Below are positions 11,005-23,717 of a DNA stretch of 64,000 nucleotides, in pieces. Origin of the DNA: Sanghuangporus weigelae (lineage: Eukaryota > Basidiomycota > Agaricomycetes > Hymenochaetales > Hymenochaetaceae); assembly GCA_033182465.1 (NCBI GenBank), contig CP137321.1, positions 1,674,001-1,738,000 of the forward strand, read 5' to 3'. How positions within the stretch are numbered: the stretch's first letter is position 1; each line of letters begins with the position of its first letter. Under the pieces are notes generated by a model, which was not told the DNA's origin, did not search any database, and saw only the letters and a program-made list of their open reading frames with translations. The position numbers and the translations under genes were made by a program.

Positions 11005-13331
11005 TCATCGCAGGCCGTAGGATCGAGGCACTTCCATCTTTTCATCCACGAGGACGGACGAGATACGATCATCGATAGGCTCAGTTCTGCGCCGCAAAAC
11101 GGCTTGATCATCTTCGTAATCCGAAATCTTTGAAGAAACAGCTTGTACTTCGCCATCACCGACCGGTGTTTCTCCCTCCGAGACCCCAGCGCCACTGTTC
11201 TTCGCCTCCACTGCTCTAAATCTGTCAGGATTGAGCTCAATCCTCAAAGCAAGGCGCAGCTTCTCTTCGATTTCCTTTGTACGCTTAGTTTTCGTGCCGC
11301 CGCGCCAGATGAGGACAACTGCGGCAATGCCACACGAAAAGGCCGCAGGGATAAGAAGACCCGTCGACCAAGCGGGACGGTCAAACCTTTGACATGGGAG
11401 GAAGGGACGGAAAATCACGGAGGCATTAAACCACTGCTCGGAGATGTTATAATACTATACCACGAACCTATCAAGGCCCCACATCGTGCCACAGAGCACA
11501 ATCTATCAACAATTAGTCATGGAAGAGCTTCTTAAACTTGACCGCTTACCTGACAGATCGAATTGCCGTCATTACAGCAACAAATCGCCAACGCGGTTCT
11601 GTAAAAGAAGACGGGAAAATGATGAGTCCGAGGCGCAACGTGCCCAATGGTGCTCGGTGCTCACCCAATGGGAAATGCCTATCGCAATCAGGAACAATAT
11701 ATCAATGAATTAACGCAACCTCAATAACTGTGATAACACAGATAACACTTACTCGGTGAGTGGGTGTTCCGTGAGCCCTGTACCATGTCTGAGACTTTGC
11801 AAATTGCCGTTGTTCTGATCGGGCGTTAGCTACGAGCGACACGTAGTACGAGATAAAAGCTCACGATGATGAAGATCTCTTTCCTGCTTTTCCGTCAAGA
11901 CGTGAACGTAGTTAGGGTCGTAAATCGGGTCTGGCAGGTCGTCTTCATCGAACAGTTTAGGCAAGTTAGCCTTTTTACGAAGTTTGCGTGTGAGCTTTTT
12001 GTAGTGCCAGATGCGTAAGATTCCTACAAACGCCGCATTCAGTTCATCCGCGAAGCGCTACAATTACTTAGAAACTTACGATATGTATCAACGATACGCC
12101 ACGGAATGAGGCCCTTCAATCTTGTTAAAAACGGCAGTTTGTACTAAGAAAACAACATACAATTCCAGTAACTGTAAAAAGAGCTGTGAAACACAACATT
12201 GGATTATCATCAAAACCCTGGAATTCTGCGTCAGCTCTGCCTAAAACTCACCATTCTCAATCTGAGAGGTGATTTCAACCCAAAAGCCTTGTTGGACAGA
12301 ATTGTTCAGGTCGATCCATTTGAGAAGAAAAAGCACAATGGCAGCGCCCCAAAATACTGAGAAAAGTGTAAGGATATTCCAATAGGAACAGAAAAAGAGC
12401 TTTCTTACCAACAAGGAAGCCGTAAATTGCTGTAACTATGCCGAGAGCTACAATGTAAAGGTGAGTTGACAGAGTCAGCCAGTTCCAAAATGATAGACGG
12501 ACGAGTCTTCACAAATGCCCACACTCCTCGCAAGATTCGCCTGACTTTATCACGTTTTGATAAAACTTGCTCAACATGTCGGTCAAGCTCGTCCTCATGA
12601 ATCGACATTCTTTCCACATCATCCGTGATAGCTGCTCGAGGTAGGAACACGACGGGCTTTCGCGAATAGACGCCTATTGGAGGGATTAAAATTGAATTCG
12701 CGGCGTTCGTGAGACTGGCCACAGTAGCTATCTCTGGATCTGAGTAAAGGTGAGCAAAATCGAGGCTTGTCGCTAATAGACAGGGCTAGTCACCAATGAC
12801 ATCGAGATGTTCCACAATATCCTCCTCATGGTCAGCTCCGTTGCGGTAGGGATCAAACGAATCATCGCTAGTATCACTATTAAGACTGAGAGTACTATCG
12901 TTCATAGCTCTCCTTCTACTGCTGTCGGGTTGGGACAGGGCGGCATGTGGCCAATCCTGAGCGGCCCTTCCGTATCGTTTCCTTCCCTCAGACTCAGATG
13001 ACGAGCTGAGGACATCTCCTTGCGAAGATGCACGGCTGAGATTAGTGCCTTCTCCAAGATTCTGGTCAGGGGCTCCATAGAGGATGCTTTCTGCGACTCT
13101 GCGAGTCGGCCTGACACTATTCGGCCTGCTAATAGCTACTTGTTCCTGGACACTGGGGCTCGAACCTGGTCTTGAATGGAGACCAGCAGGAGCTTGAAGC
13201 GCAGCCTGACTAGAAGGACGATATATGCTTGCCAGAGTCCGAGACCTCGGCCTGCTTTGGGATTCGTTGAGAAGGCCATCGTCGTCACTGAGAGAGGCAT
13301 AGTGAGAGCGTCTGAGCCTGACGGACGGCAT
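11005..13331 (-). CDS. Fungal multi-pass membrane protein, DUF2985 type
   Basis: About ten exons. The start MPSVRLRRSHYASLSDDD opens a disordered Ser/Arg-rich N-terminal region of about 175 residues. After the first intron the conserved core begins with DPEIATVASLTNAANSIL. The helices visible are TPLGIVTAIYGFLVVFWGA with AIVLFLLKWIDLNNSVQQ, ALFTVTGIGLIPWRIVDTY, a segment NDGNSICQIVLCGTMWGLD, and a final STGLLIPAAFSCGIAAVVL. Between them is a basic cytosolic segment WHYKKLTRKLRKKANLPKLF followed by an acidic DEDDLPDPIYDPNYVH. This order matches, from memory, the DUF2985 family found across fungi. Its role is not known. The C-terminus is a short polar tail. Confidence 0.8.
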
Positions 13332-13598
13332 AAAAGTGGATGGCGTTGTGCTGAGGTGAAGGTAGTAAGGAAGCAAAGAGACTACAACGACATTAGCTTT
13401 CGAGTGTTACTATTGTTCATTACGTCGTCCTACGTGACTACTTATCTTATATAGCATTGCTGGTAACACCTGCTTAGTCACAATAGCCTAGTAATATCTA
13501 AGAAGTTCATTCTCGATATAAATAATGCAAAATAAGTTACTTTTAACTACGACAGCAGTAACATAGCAAGGCGAATCTAGAATAACGAAACGATTACT

Positions 13599-16500
13599 TT
13601 ACTCTGAAGATGTTTCAATATTATCATCATTAGTTTGGGGTGCCTCTATCGACCTCTTCTCTCGTCTCAGTTTTCGACTGCTCGGAGAATTTGACCTGCA
13701 CATAAAAAAGGAGCAAACTAAGTCTGGTACAGAAATACGGTATCATTAAACTTTTTAGAAACTTACAATCCAGACAGTGATCCCGAGACACTGGACTGCT
13801 CGCCGTTTCTCGGCGCGGTCTGCGTGGGTCTAGGCTTGACAATTTTCCTGGTTTGGCGAGATGCCTTGCTCTTTCCCGCTTTCCATTTCGTCTTTGAGAT
13901 GATCTCACGCGCAACGGGAAGTACCGGGATCAGTGGTTGATGGAGTGCCATTCGCATCCATCCTCGCCACGACATGTCACTGGGGATAAACTGCTCGGCT
14001 AGTTCTTCGAACTAGCAAATGGAATAAGCTTTATGAGTGCGACAATACAAGACTGAATCCTTACACTCGACGTCTGATTGTGATATTGCAGTTCCCGTGT
14101 ATGAATACGCGCATCCCGACAGAAGAAGGACCCGTCCTTGTGAAAACTGAGCAGGACGTGCATGCTATCGAAGGAGATCTTTCTTAGTTACTGCAATGAA
14201 GGTTCGGAAATTCGAATATCACCTTGAAATGCGAACAAGTACGAAAGTCTTTTGTGCTGACCTTGTCTTCATTTCTGCGGCATCATCTCCGATACTAGTG
14301 TTCAAAGGTAGATTTGTTGGTGCAGAGTCCGAATTCATCTGATTCGTCTCATGGAACGGAAACTCCGTAAAAGATTTGTTACTCGTAAAATAATTCGGTG
14401 AAACAGATGTCTCCGACTTCTGACGAGAGACACCTCGGAGATCGGTGAACGAACGCGAGCTAGTTATACGCCTGGAATCCGGACGGAGGAGCCGTGCGCC
14501 TTCAGCCGAGTATCGCTTCTTATGATGGATTGGCGACGCATCGTCAACAGATTGCCGACGATTGACAAATGGACGGTGATGTCCAGTATCATGGCTATGA
14601 GAGGTTTCGGCACTTGCATCATGGTCCTCGGGAGTGAGAGATAACTGCTCCAGACGCCTGCGATCTCTTCTCGCAGGCCAAACATACTCCATAATTCTCT
14701 TCCCGACTCGGGCTAGAAAGGCAAGATGTGAACACAAGGAACTGACAACACTAACATTTACAAACCTTCCAGCTGGAGCCGTATTGGATGTAGATCAAGT
14801 ATGAACCGTTCAAAGATAGTGATACCTCCAACAGGTGCTAGAACAGTCCAATCTGCCTCCATGAATATACCTCGCTACGCACACCGTTAAACTTTGACTC
14901 CTTTTTATATCTCTAGAGGTTCTTTACCTTGACAAGTGGATGGCTGGCAGGTTCGGGATACTTGGCTAATGGGAGTCAAACATGTACTGGTCCAGAATGA
15001 ACAGATAACTTACTAAGTATCTCTGGCCATTCGGCATCCCGAGAACCGTCGAATGCCTTCTCGAATCAGTAAAGGAACTCATGAAATAGGCTTTGCATAC
15101 CTGTAGGTCGACTATAAGAAGGTTATTCACAGTTGATCCGTCTTGGCGATTGAGCCAAATGTGCTCGACACCCCTAACTGCAAGTTTTGCTATCATGTCA
15201 CCCGCGCTATCCACCATGCCCCATGAAATCTCCCGAGCAGATGTATTTACTTTGAGTGCCATCTTCGTATCGCTGTGCTTATCATCCGCTTTTTGTTGAG
15301 CAAGATTGATGGCTTCAAAAATAAGATTCAGCTCCTCCGAAAGTAGAAAGATGTGCGCCTTCATCTTCATTAAATCTGAAGGTCCTTTATTGTCGTCGGT
15401 CGTGACCATACTCTCGAGATCATGTTCGTGTTCTGCAGCACGACGTAGCCTAGATTGGATGTTTTCTACGACGTCTGCTACGGCTGATAGATCTGTAAAA
15501 TCGTAGCTGAAGAGCAAAGTGTCAACTTTGCTCAAATGTGTTTTGTGGACTGCATCAGAGCGAAGGAGGAGGGTTGTGATAACATTCGCTATGTTCTCGA
15601 AATTCTTGGAATTCGCAGACACGGTAAATCGAGGTACATGAACGTGGATTAAATCCTACAGAAGTGGATTAGCATGGATTAGCAAGAGATAAGGTAATGC
15701 CCACGGTTTGATGCTGAAGATGCTCGTTGGATTGATCCACCGAGTTTGGGACCGCTGACGTCACCTTATTGCGCAAACGAAGCCTGTTGAACTTGTCATA
15801 GCGGAAAGTCGCGTTAGTCTGCGGCACCAGACGATCAAAATCAGCGCTTTCCGCCCGCAAGTCCAACAGAACTTCTAGAGGAACACCGTCACGACGCGAA
15901 CGACATGTGGTCGAAGGTGAAAAGGCCTGAAGTCCAGTCAAGACGGCATGTGTCCTAAACGAATTGCCACAATAGTCAGGAAATATCTCGTGAAACGGCT
16001 GAACGGATTGGTACCTCGTCATAACCCTACCACTTATAGGATCATCAATATTCGCAACATCCAGGATAGTATGGCTTTGCAATGTCGCCTGGAGGGCAGC
16101 CAAAACAAGCATGGAATCTTTCGTTGTCTCGCTCCGAAGGACTACTTGAGGTTTGAGCAGAAGACAGAAGTGGCTCTTGTTTCGAGAAACAGCTTCATCC
16201 GACCAACCAGCCATAGGATCGAATTCACCATCATCGCTCGTTTCCGATGCCTGATACGCTTGGCTAGGTCTTCCGTCATTGTCGTGATAGGTAAGTATTT
16301 TTCGCAGCGCGTTAGCGGCCGCTTGTGCAGCAAGGCCGGTCGGATTTTTTATCTTCTTCGTCATGTCTGTGTCCGTCGAGAGTCGCAAGTGACTGTTGAT
16401 TTGGTCACGAATATACTTAACAGCTCTAATAGGATATCATTTTAGTCAGGGAATGTGAGAGCGGAACATGGCAATACCTTGTTGCCATGTGATATTCAAT

Positions 16501-19500
16501 TCCTCGACGTGCACGAGAACAGTAGTAATATTGCATGAGGATCTGTATAAAAGACCTTTAAGTGATTGCTGAGTCAAGATCTATCCTAAATGCCTCACGT
16601 CTCTCGTTGAGTTACAAAGGCTAGCAAGTGATCAGTCACCTTGCAAGAGTCTTTGAAACACCAAATACCAACCTGAACTTTGGACAATGAGCTTGATACA
16701 CGTTGTCGAATTCCGTCCAGTCAGCAGGGAAGGATATATCCGAGGGCATTAGATACTTCGCAAATTCCCCAGTCCGTTCATAATGCGGGGACATCTCGGC
16801 AGTTTCCACTTCTTGAAGCTGAACAATGTGTCGTTCAAGTTGGTGAATCTTTTTCTGGATCTGCTCGGCTTTGGACTGGAACAGCATGAAAAAGAATTGC
16901 ATCAGTCTAACAGCATGAACTTACTTTTGAATCCGAGGAATGTCCCTCATTTGCAGAATGCTCAAGAGATGCGAGATGCTCCCGAAGCTCAGACACCCTT
17001 TTACACATGATATCAGCTTGTAGGGAGTGCACGGCTGTAGACTAAATCAGCATACTGGTTCCAAAAAGACCCTTGTCATAGAACGCACATTCTTCCTTCC
17101 CCATCAGACAGACATGCGAGTCTTCATTTCCAAATCTGCTACTCTCAACTGTTGAGCTGCGATGGGGTTGTTTGCTTGTACGCTTGAAGTACGTGAAACG
17201 CGGACAAGATGCTACTGGAAAGATATAGGCAGGAGGGTCGTCTTCCATCGGTTCCCAGTCTATTTCTACGAAGTCGTCCATGTCGAACCAGAAGTCACGG
17301 AGTCGGTCGTTGGCATCATCAGGCCGAACATCCTTGTATTTACTCTCTTTCGGGACACCCTGGAGATCAAGTAAGCGCTTTGATGGGTCGGTGAAAGTTG
17401 CCAAAATAGCACAGAGCTGGAGGTCAGTTAGTTTAACCTCTGCGGCGTAAAATGGCTTGTGACGGATTTTCTTCGGCCTATTAGGGACTACTCCAGGAAC
17501 AATGGCCTCCTGCTCTCTCTGATGCATATCGGCTTCGAATGACTTGACGAGAGCTTTTATTCCAACGCAATGAGTAATACCTTCAGACCAGCTTTCCCTG
17601 GTATCATCCATATACAAATGCGATATGAACAGTCGTTGGACACCAACACGATACTTCAACGTTCCGATCAGACTCGTGCCTCGGACTGTAACGATAGTAA
17701 AAGTCACCTTAATAGTCGCTAAGTGACGACCGAATTTCTTTGAGGGAGGTCGGGCATTTGGGAAAAGCTTGCCCTGGCGAATAGGAAGGGAAAGGTAACG
17801 ATCAAAAAGCCCCCACCACGACCAAAAGTGGGCAAAGGTTTTAGGAGTCAGATGGAAGCTGCTCGAGCCAGGCTTTCCGAATGCCGTCTTGTCGTTGTCC
17901 AAAGAGGAAAGTGAGGTCGAAAAATGGATGAAATCCGAACGAAATCCGCTAAAAGAGTCCTCGGGTGTCTATAGGGCAGCTATTGAAACCGTGCATCACC
18001 TGTAATATGAGAAACCACTCACATTCTCAGCCGGAATTCCGGGCTTTGGTTCCAGAATAACCTCGTAATGAGGACGGAAGTCAAATAAACGACAAGAAAA
18101 GTTCCCGCCGCATTTCAAACAAGCCCTTCCACATTTTCGTTCCAATACGATGCCTATGCCCCACTTTATACCCGAAGAAAATTTGGCACAGATCTTCTTA
18201 AAAGAGTTCCGACGTCCTTCCAGGCCCTGATTCAAGGTAGCTGCAGCTCGAGCAAAGCGAGAAGGGATACCTTCTCCGGCGACTTCACCAGCACCACGTT
18301 TCGAAAATCTGGTTGTGGATAAGTACACAAAGACAAAGCATCAAACAACTCTTACTCAGGAATCACGACCAGCATTGTATCACTGCAGACCTGCAAGACC
18401 TCATTCTCTGGATTCGCTTGTCCGATCGACATTTTGGTATTTCCATTCCAGCAGAAAGCGAAACCAGCACCAGAACCATCCGTAGCATAAGGATCACGAG
18501 AGCCTACAGAGAATAGTCAGTGAAATTTTCCGGCTCGACAGTCGCGTCAAGAAACCTTTAAGATTAAGGCGAACATCACTGGCAAAACTGAAGTCGACTC
18601 GCCAATGAATGGCTAATCGAATCTACGATGGACGGTCAAATTCAATCGCCCAATTCTCTAACAACACCTCGACTCGCCTTGTCCCAAAATCCTAAATGGG
18701 GAGATGGATCCGGGGGCGGTGTGGTTAGCGTATCCAGTACCCTCATGGCGTCCTGAAGTGCGGGAGCATAGCTGTTACACCAGCAGAACTCGGTAAGCTG
18801 ACTTGTCAACACGTTGACCGTGGGGTTTGCGTATGTCTTAATAGGCATAGTCGTCTTTGAGACAGACAGAGTGAGAGGCTTGGATCCCACCCCATTCGAC
18901 CCTTCCCGTACCACAGGGCACTCTCTCCACACCACTGATGCTTCTCTACCAACTTCCTCGGCGATAACAAAATCCGTGTCCACCATCCAAGCTTCCACCT
19001 TCGATGGGGAATCTTGAACGATATTAAGCAGTGGAAGCGGATAGTCTCTTAATGTTACACACGTGGAACCCATTGTCATGTGTAGATGAAACGGAATCAG
19101 TAACGTGAATCGGGAATCAAGAGGTAGACCTTTGCCGAGGTCATGCAGATAATTCGGTAAATCGCATGCAGGAAAACTTGGAGGCGAAATCCTGAGGTCA
19201 ACTTGAGATGTAATGAAACGAAGCAAGGGAGGAGTCTTTGATGACTCGGCAAGGGGGACCATAGGATCCACGTCAAATCCGGAGAGATTGAAATGTTCGC
19301 CTCTGATCTCTTTTCGTACATTGACCTCGTTCCTCCTTTGTCTGTCGCGATATTCACGATGAAGTGCGAACCACGAAAGGGTGTGGACAAGTAGCAGTCG
19401 TGCGTGCGCCTCCTCGATGGAAATCGTATGTTGTGCGCTGAAGCGACTCTCCCTGTCATGCAGGTCCATCTCGGCTTCGGCTGCTCTGATAGTTGCTACT

Positions 19501-22500
19501 TTATCCTGGAATGCTTCTTCTCGATCCAGTCGCGACCTCGCAGCTTCGACTCCTGCTCTCCAGATAAGCCCTAATTTGGACTCGAATGGATCATCAGATG
19601 CCTCTAAAGAAATACACCCAATTTTCAGATTTATCGTCGGAATAATCTTCGCATCTTCAGCATCCGGAGGAGGCACTGATCGAAACATGCCAGAAGGGAT
19701 GATCTTAAGCAAGTGCTTGACGCATTTCAAGAGAAGGCTAGCATCGAGGACAAAATCGGCCATCACATATCCATGCGGAATACAGAGACGCAGTGCTTCG
19801 CCCGCCGCAGAAAAGGCAACTTGTACATCTTCTGATAGATTGCAGGCCAGTCTCCAAGAACAAAGTCGTGCCAGTTCTTCCCACTTGCCCTCTTCTCGCT
19901 CTCGTACACTAGGGACCCAAGCGAAGAGGTTAGACCAATCTGCAGTCATGTCATGCTTTCCAGACCCTCGCATTCGAATCCCGTTGACTCTGAAGCAGAT
20001 TTGCTCCTTGAGGGGAAGCTTTAACAAGAGCTGAAGTGTAGTTATCGAAACCTTGAGAGTAACCATTATGCGCCGGGACGGTTGAGCGACGTGCCGTGAT
20101 GGAAAAAGGAATCGCACGGAATGAAGTGCAAGTAAGGAGGAATAAATATGGAAAAGCTGGATGTGAGCTCGCACATTCGGTATCTTCACCGAAAGCTGAA
20201 ATTGTTCGGTCATCGTATCATAACCATCCGTCAAACTCAAATGTTTGAGCAAAGCGTTCATCTGCACATGTCTGACCCAAATAAACTCGTTCGATTTCAG
20301 ATCTTCGGTTTCTTCCTTTGCATCGTATGCATGGTCAGCGGCAAACTCCGTTGCAACAGCAGTGCGGACTGCAGCGTCCCACATCTCGCATCGCAAAAGC
20401 GCAAATTTCGTCGGATGCTCTGAAGAAGCGCCTGAAATTGAAATTGCGTCGAAAAGTAGCTCTTCGGACAAGGAAAGACGTTGCCTGCCATGCGCCTGTG
20501 TAAATCGTTTTGGAAGACGGACGTAATTCCTTCGATCGTGCATGGAACAAAACTGGAGCGCAAACCCGGTCCTTACAGCGATTCCTCTGGATAGGCCCAA
20601 GTCCTCGTCCGGGTTGATATCTTTACCGGTGACGATAACGCCAAGTTCCCCGACAGCAAAGTGGGCAGTGACGCTACCGGGAAGGCTATCCAACAAACTG
20701 GTCCGCAGCTGAGTTGACTGGTTCGTGAGATCAATTCTTGCGTCGAGAAGGGCTATAAGTGAAGAAATCGCGCAAGGCTGCCACAGTTCTAACGAAATGG
20801 CATCGGTCACACATCTCACGTCGGCCATTGTCGATGCGACGTCGACAACAACTTCATCTTGATCGCCAAAGAGAATACCAAGAGATTGTCCTGACGCTGT
20901 GAGCTCAACAGTGCTCAACGATAACAGCGGGTCTCCTCCGAGTCCAGCTACTCTAGTGCTATCGACCGATTCCGTTGAAGGCGTATCGAGACTAAATGGC
21001 TTCGGAAGCAACATCACGAATGCCGGTCCCAATAGCGAACATATTGAAAATGAGAACTCCAAAGGAATGGAACCAGGCTCCTGGAGTTCTGAAATAGTTG
21101 ACTTCGCAAACGGGAAGAACCCAAAGGAAGTTGACATGGACATAACACACTGCGTACTGCTGAGAAGAAGCGACGAAGCGGGAGTTCCGTTCCTCTCCAC
21201 GGGTGTGAGGCAAGCCGCAACATCATCGACAGCAACGTCTAGCATTACTCGGGGGACAAATCGGATGATACGTAACGGTCCACGAGGTGTAGAAAAGCTT
21301 GATCTTGCTTTGCGCATATGGTCGAGAATATCGACAACGACGTCCACGCGCTCACTTAGCTGAGGAGCGAGAACATCGAGTTTGATGACAAGCAGGGAAG
21401 CGTTCGGATCTCCTTGGAAGATGGGAGGTGCAGGCATGTTCAGCAAAGTCCACTGAGTAGCAAAGCCATGTAAATGGATTGAGCTGATCGAAATCACTCT
21501 GGAAGGAGGCACGCTCTCCATCGCCCTTCTCCTTTGAACGGTCACCTCCTTGGCAACAAAAGAATACGACAAAATCTCTGTGTCGAAGTCCGCAGCTCTG
21601 TCAGGGCGGTTGCCCAGAAAATCTTTGTGAAGCGAAGTCTTCTCAGGTTCTCCGAACTCGAAAGAGACTGAGAGGCTACGGATGTGGCCTGTAAAAACTT
21701 GAGGACTGGCTTCGACCGCACCATGAATTACGTGGCGAACAGATATATCCTTTAAAGATACGTCTATGCAACGAAGTAATGAGACCTGCAAAAGGATTTT
21801 TTAAGCAACAACACTATTGGGTATACAAAAAGCAGTTGTTTGACCTCAAATGATTGCGGTCGGTGTCTATCAGACCTGTTATCCTTGGAAAGAACGGATT
21901 TCTAGTGATGCAAATGAGTTTCATTATACAAATGCTCATGATAGAATTACCTTGTGTTGCACGATCGAACGATCATCCACAATGTCGTGATTGCCGGGGG
22001 ATTGCCTTACAGCTGAGACCGCCGTCAGCAAAGTTGCGAATTGAGCTGCGAAGAACTGTATGGAAGGCAGTTTCAACGATGAGGATACGCTGTGATCTCG
22101 AATTATTCTCTTCGTCTGCCCAACCTCAAAAGAAACGAGAAGTTCGGCGGTATCTTGCAAGTCAAAACACATATCTTTGTTGTGAATAGAATGTGTGACG
22201 AAAGCAAACCGAGATGCACAAGCATGCCTGGGAGAATTGACAGCGTCGGGATTAAACTGGGCCCATTCAGACATGCTCGAGAATCCCGACGCTTTCTGTA
22301 TTCTGATGGAAAAGGAAGCAGAACCCTGCGTTCTCCCCCAGGCATGGCTCCAAATACGTTTGAAGCTACCGGCAAATCGGGTTCGCAATTGGGCTACGCT
22401 CATGAATCGCCGATGAAGACGGTTGCGGGGATGTTCAGTTGCAGTCCCTACAACACTCTCCAAGTTGCTGAACTCAACCGCCGCGGACACAGTTATACTG

Positions 22501-23141
22501 CGAATAGTTATATGCGCCTCCGGTAAAGTCGTGAAGGTGAATAAGGCCCGTTCCAGCTCGAAATCGACGACTTGGGTAAGTAATGGTAGGCATCTGATTC
22601 CTACACGAGTCATGGCTATGAAGAATGATCGTATTACGGGGCGCACGTAGGGTTCTAACGAGGCGTAAATTGCGGAATACATGGACCAAAGTCGACGAGC
22701 TACTGGCGACGGATTGAAATCAGCCAAAGTCGGCAGACGACTGAAACGCTGCGAAGGGGATTGACGCGTCCGCAGTCGAGAATGGCGTCGGGACTTGAGC
22801 TCATGGATTTCTACCCAAAGACCTTCAACTTTGAACGAGAAACGGCGCATGGCCTCAGCAGACGGATGATAGGATATACCAACTCTATCGATTCTGATGG
22901 TCATCGACGCAAGTCGAACATAAACTCCTCGAACAGAGCGCAAGCTTATCCGGCGAACTTGCACCCTCTCTGAAACTGTCCTCAGGATGCACGGTCCAAT
23001 CCACGCTCGAAAGATCTGCCCAATCACTAGTATCTGAATTCCGAGGACCACCCATTGAGCCCATTTTGAGTCCCACGAGCGGCAGCCGACAAGTAGACGC
23101 ATCGGCCATCGGACAACGGTTGTGAGATTACACCAAGTCAT
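13599..23141 (-). CDS. FMP27: Fmp27/BLTP2-type bridge-like lipid transfer protein
   Basis: This is the largest gene in the window, about 9.5 kb and roughly 2,700-2,850 residues by my estimate. It starts with a membrane anchor (WAQWVVLGIQILVIGQIFRA) after MTWCNLTTVV. Long beta-rich repeats follow, including one exon of more than 1,000 codons (about 21787-18650). The hallmark GFWDK sequence lies near 18675-18695. A conserved block with FGRHLATIKVTFTIV lies near 17700, and the Golgi-body (Apt1-like) C-terminal region includes HLLLSFHKDGSFFCRD and DMSWRGWMRMALHQPLIP. The C-terminal tail is disordered and ends DNNIETSSE-like at 13599. Fmp27/Hobbit/BLTP2 proteins form long hydrophobic grooves that move lipid at ER-plasma membrane contacts. 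The gene looks intact. Exon borders in the 13.6-18.5 kb part are approximate. Confidence 0.92.
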
Positions 23142-23717
23142 GAGCAGGTCGACGAACGAACAAGGCCTTGCTCAGATGAATTCCGAGTCGGGTTCTCGAC
23201 AGGATGAAAAGTGTAAGCGAATACACAAGGCACTGCCTGCTAGAGTATCGCTTGATGAAACGAGAGCGGAGGTATGATAGATCTAGATGTTGACAGACTC
23301 TACGACATGGTTCGAAAAGACATCGAGGCGCGGTATTATGAGCTGAGCCTGTCCGTTCAACTGCCAGTACGTTGCTTACGTCACGGTGGTATGTGTGTAC
23401 TGATCGACGGATCAGCGCTCCGATTTCCTTTGATGTTCTATATTGTGAAAGAATGCGTAGGTATACACGGGTAGTTTAAGTAAGAAAATGGTATAAGGAA
23501 ATTGTAATAGCTGAGAAAATTTGTTCTTTGTCACTGAGAAAAATTGTACCCAGTGTCGCGAAGAAAAAAAAACCTAAGGTGGCTTGAAGGTCTGTTCGAA
23601 GAAACGTTGATGCGCATTTCTAGTATCTGCAGAACCTTCCTGTCTTGCGAAATATCATAACTATGTTACCGAGATACAACCGAATGACGATGTATGCGTG
23701 TTAAATGCCTCATGTCC
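23142..23717. other. Intergenic region between FMP27 and DPB2
   Basis: Both flanking genes are on the minus strand, so this holds the FMP27 promoter and the DPB2 3' flank. A 66-codon plus-strand frame at 23274-23474 shows no motif and is not called. Nothing else is seen. Confidence 0.45.

Noticed and set aside
15756-15763. Perfect CRE (TGACGTCA), also at 848-855
   Set aside because: One lies inside FMP27 coding sequence and one inside an intron. About one such palindrome is expected by chance in 64 kb, so only the upstream copy at 5433 is mentioned.
19381-20034. 217-codon plus-strand open frame inside FMP27
   Set aside because: It is antisense to the continuous, conserved 1,000-codon FMP27 exon and is Ser/Arg-rich in the way antisense shadows usually are. 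No motif is seen.
20899-21363. 154-codon plus-strand open frame
   Set aside because: Antisense to the same FMP27 exon, with no domain or signal.
23274-23474. 66-codon plus-strand frame upstream of FMP27
   Set aside because: Short, no motif, and no splice continuation found.
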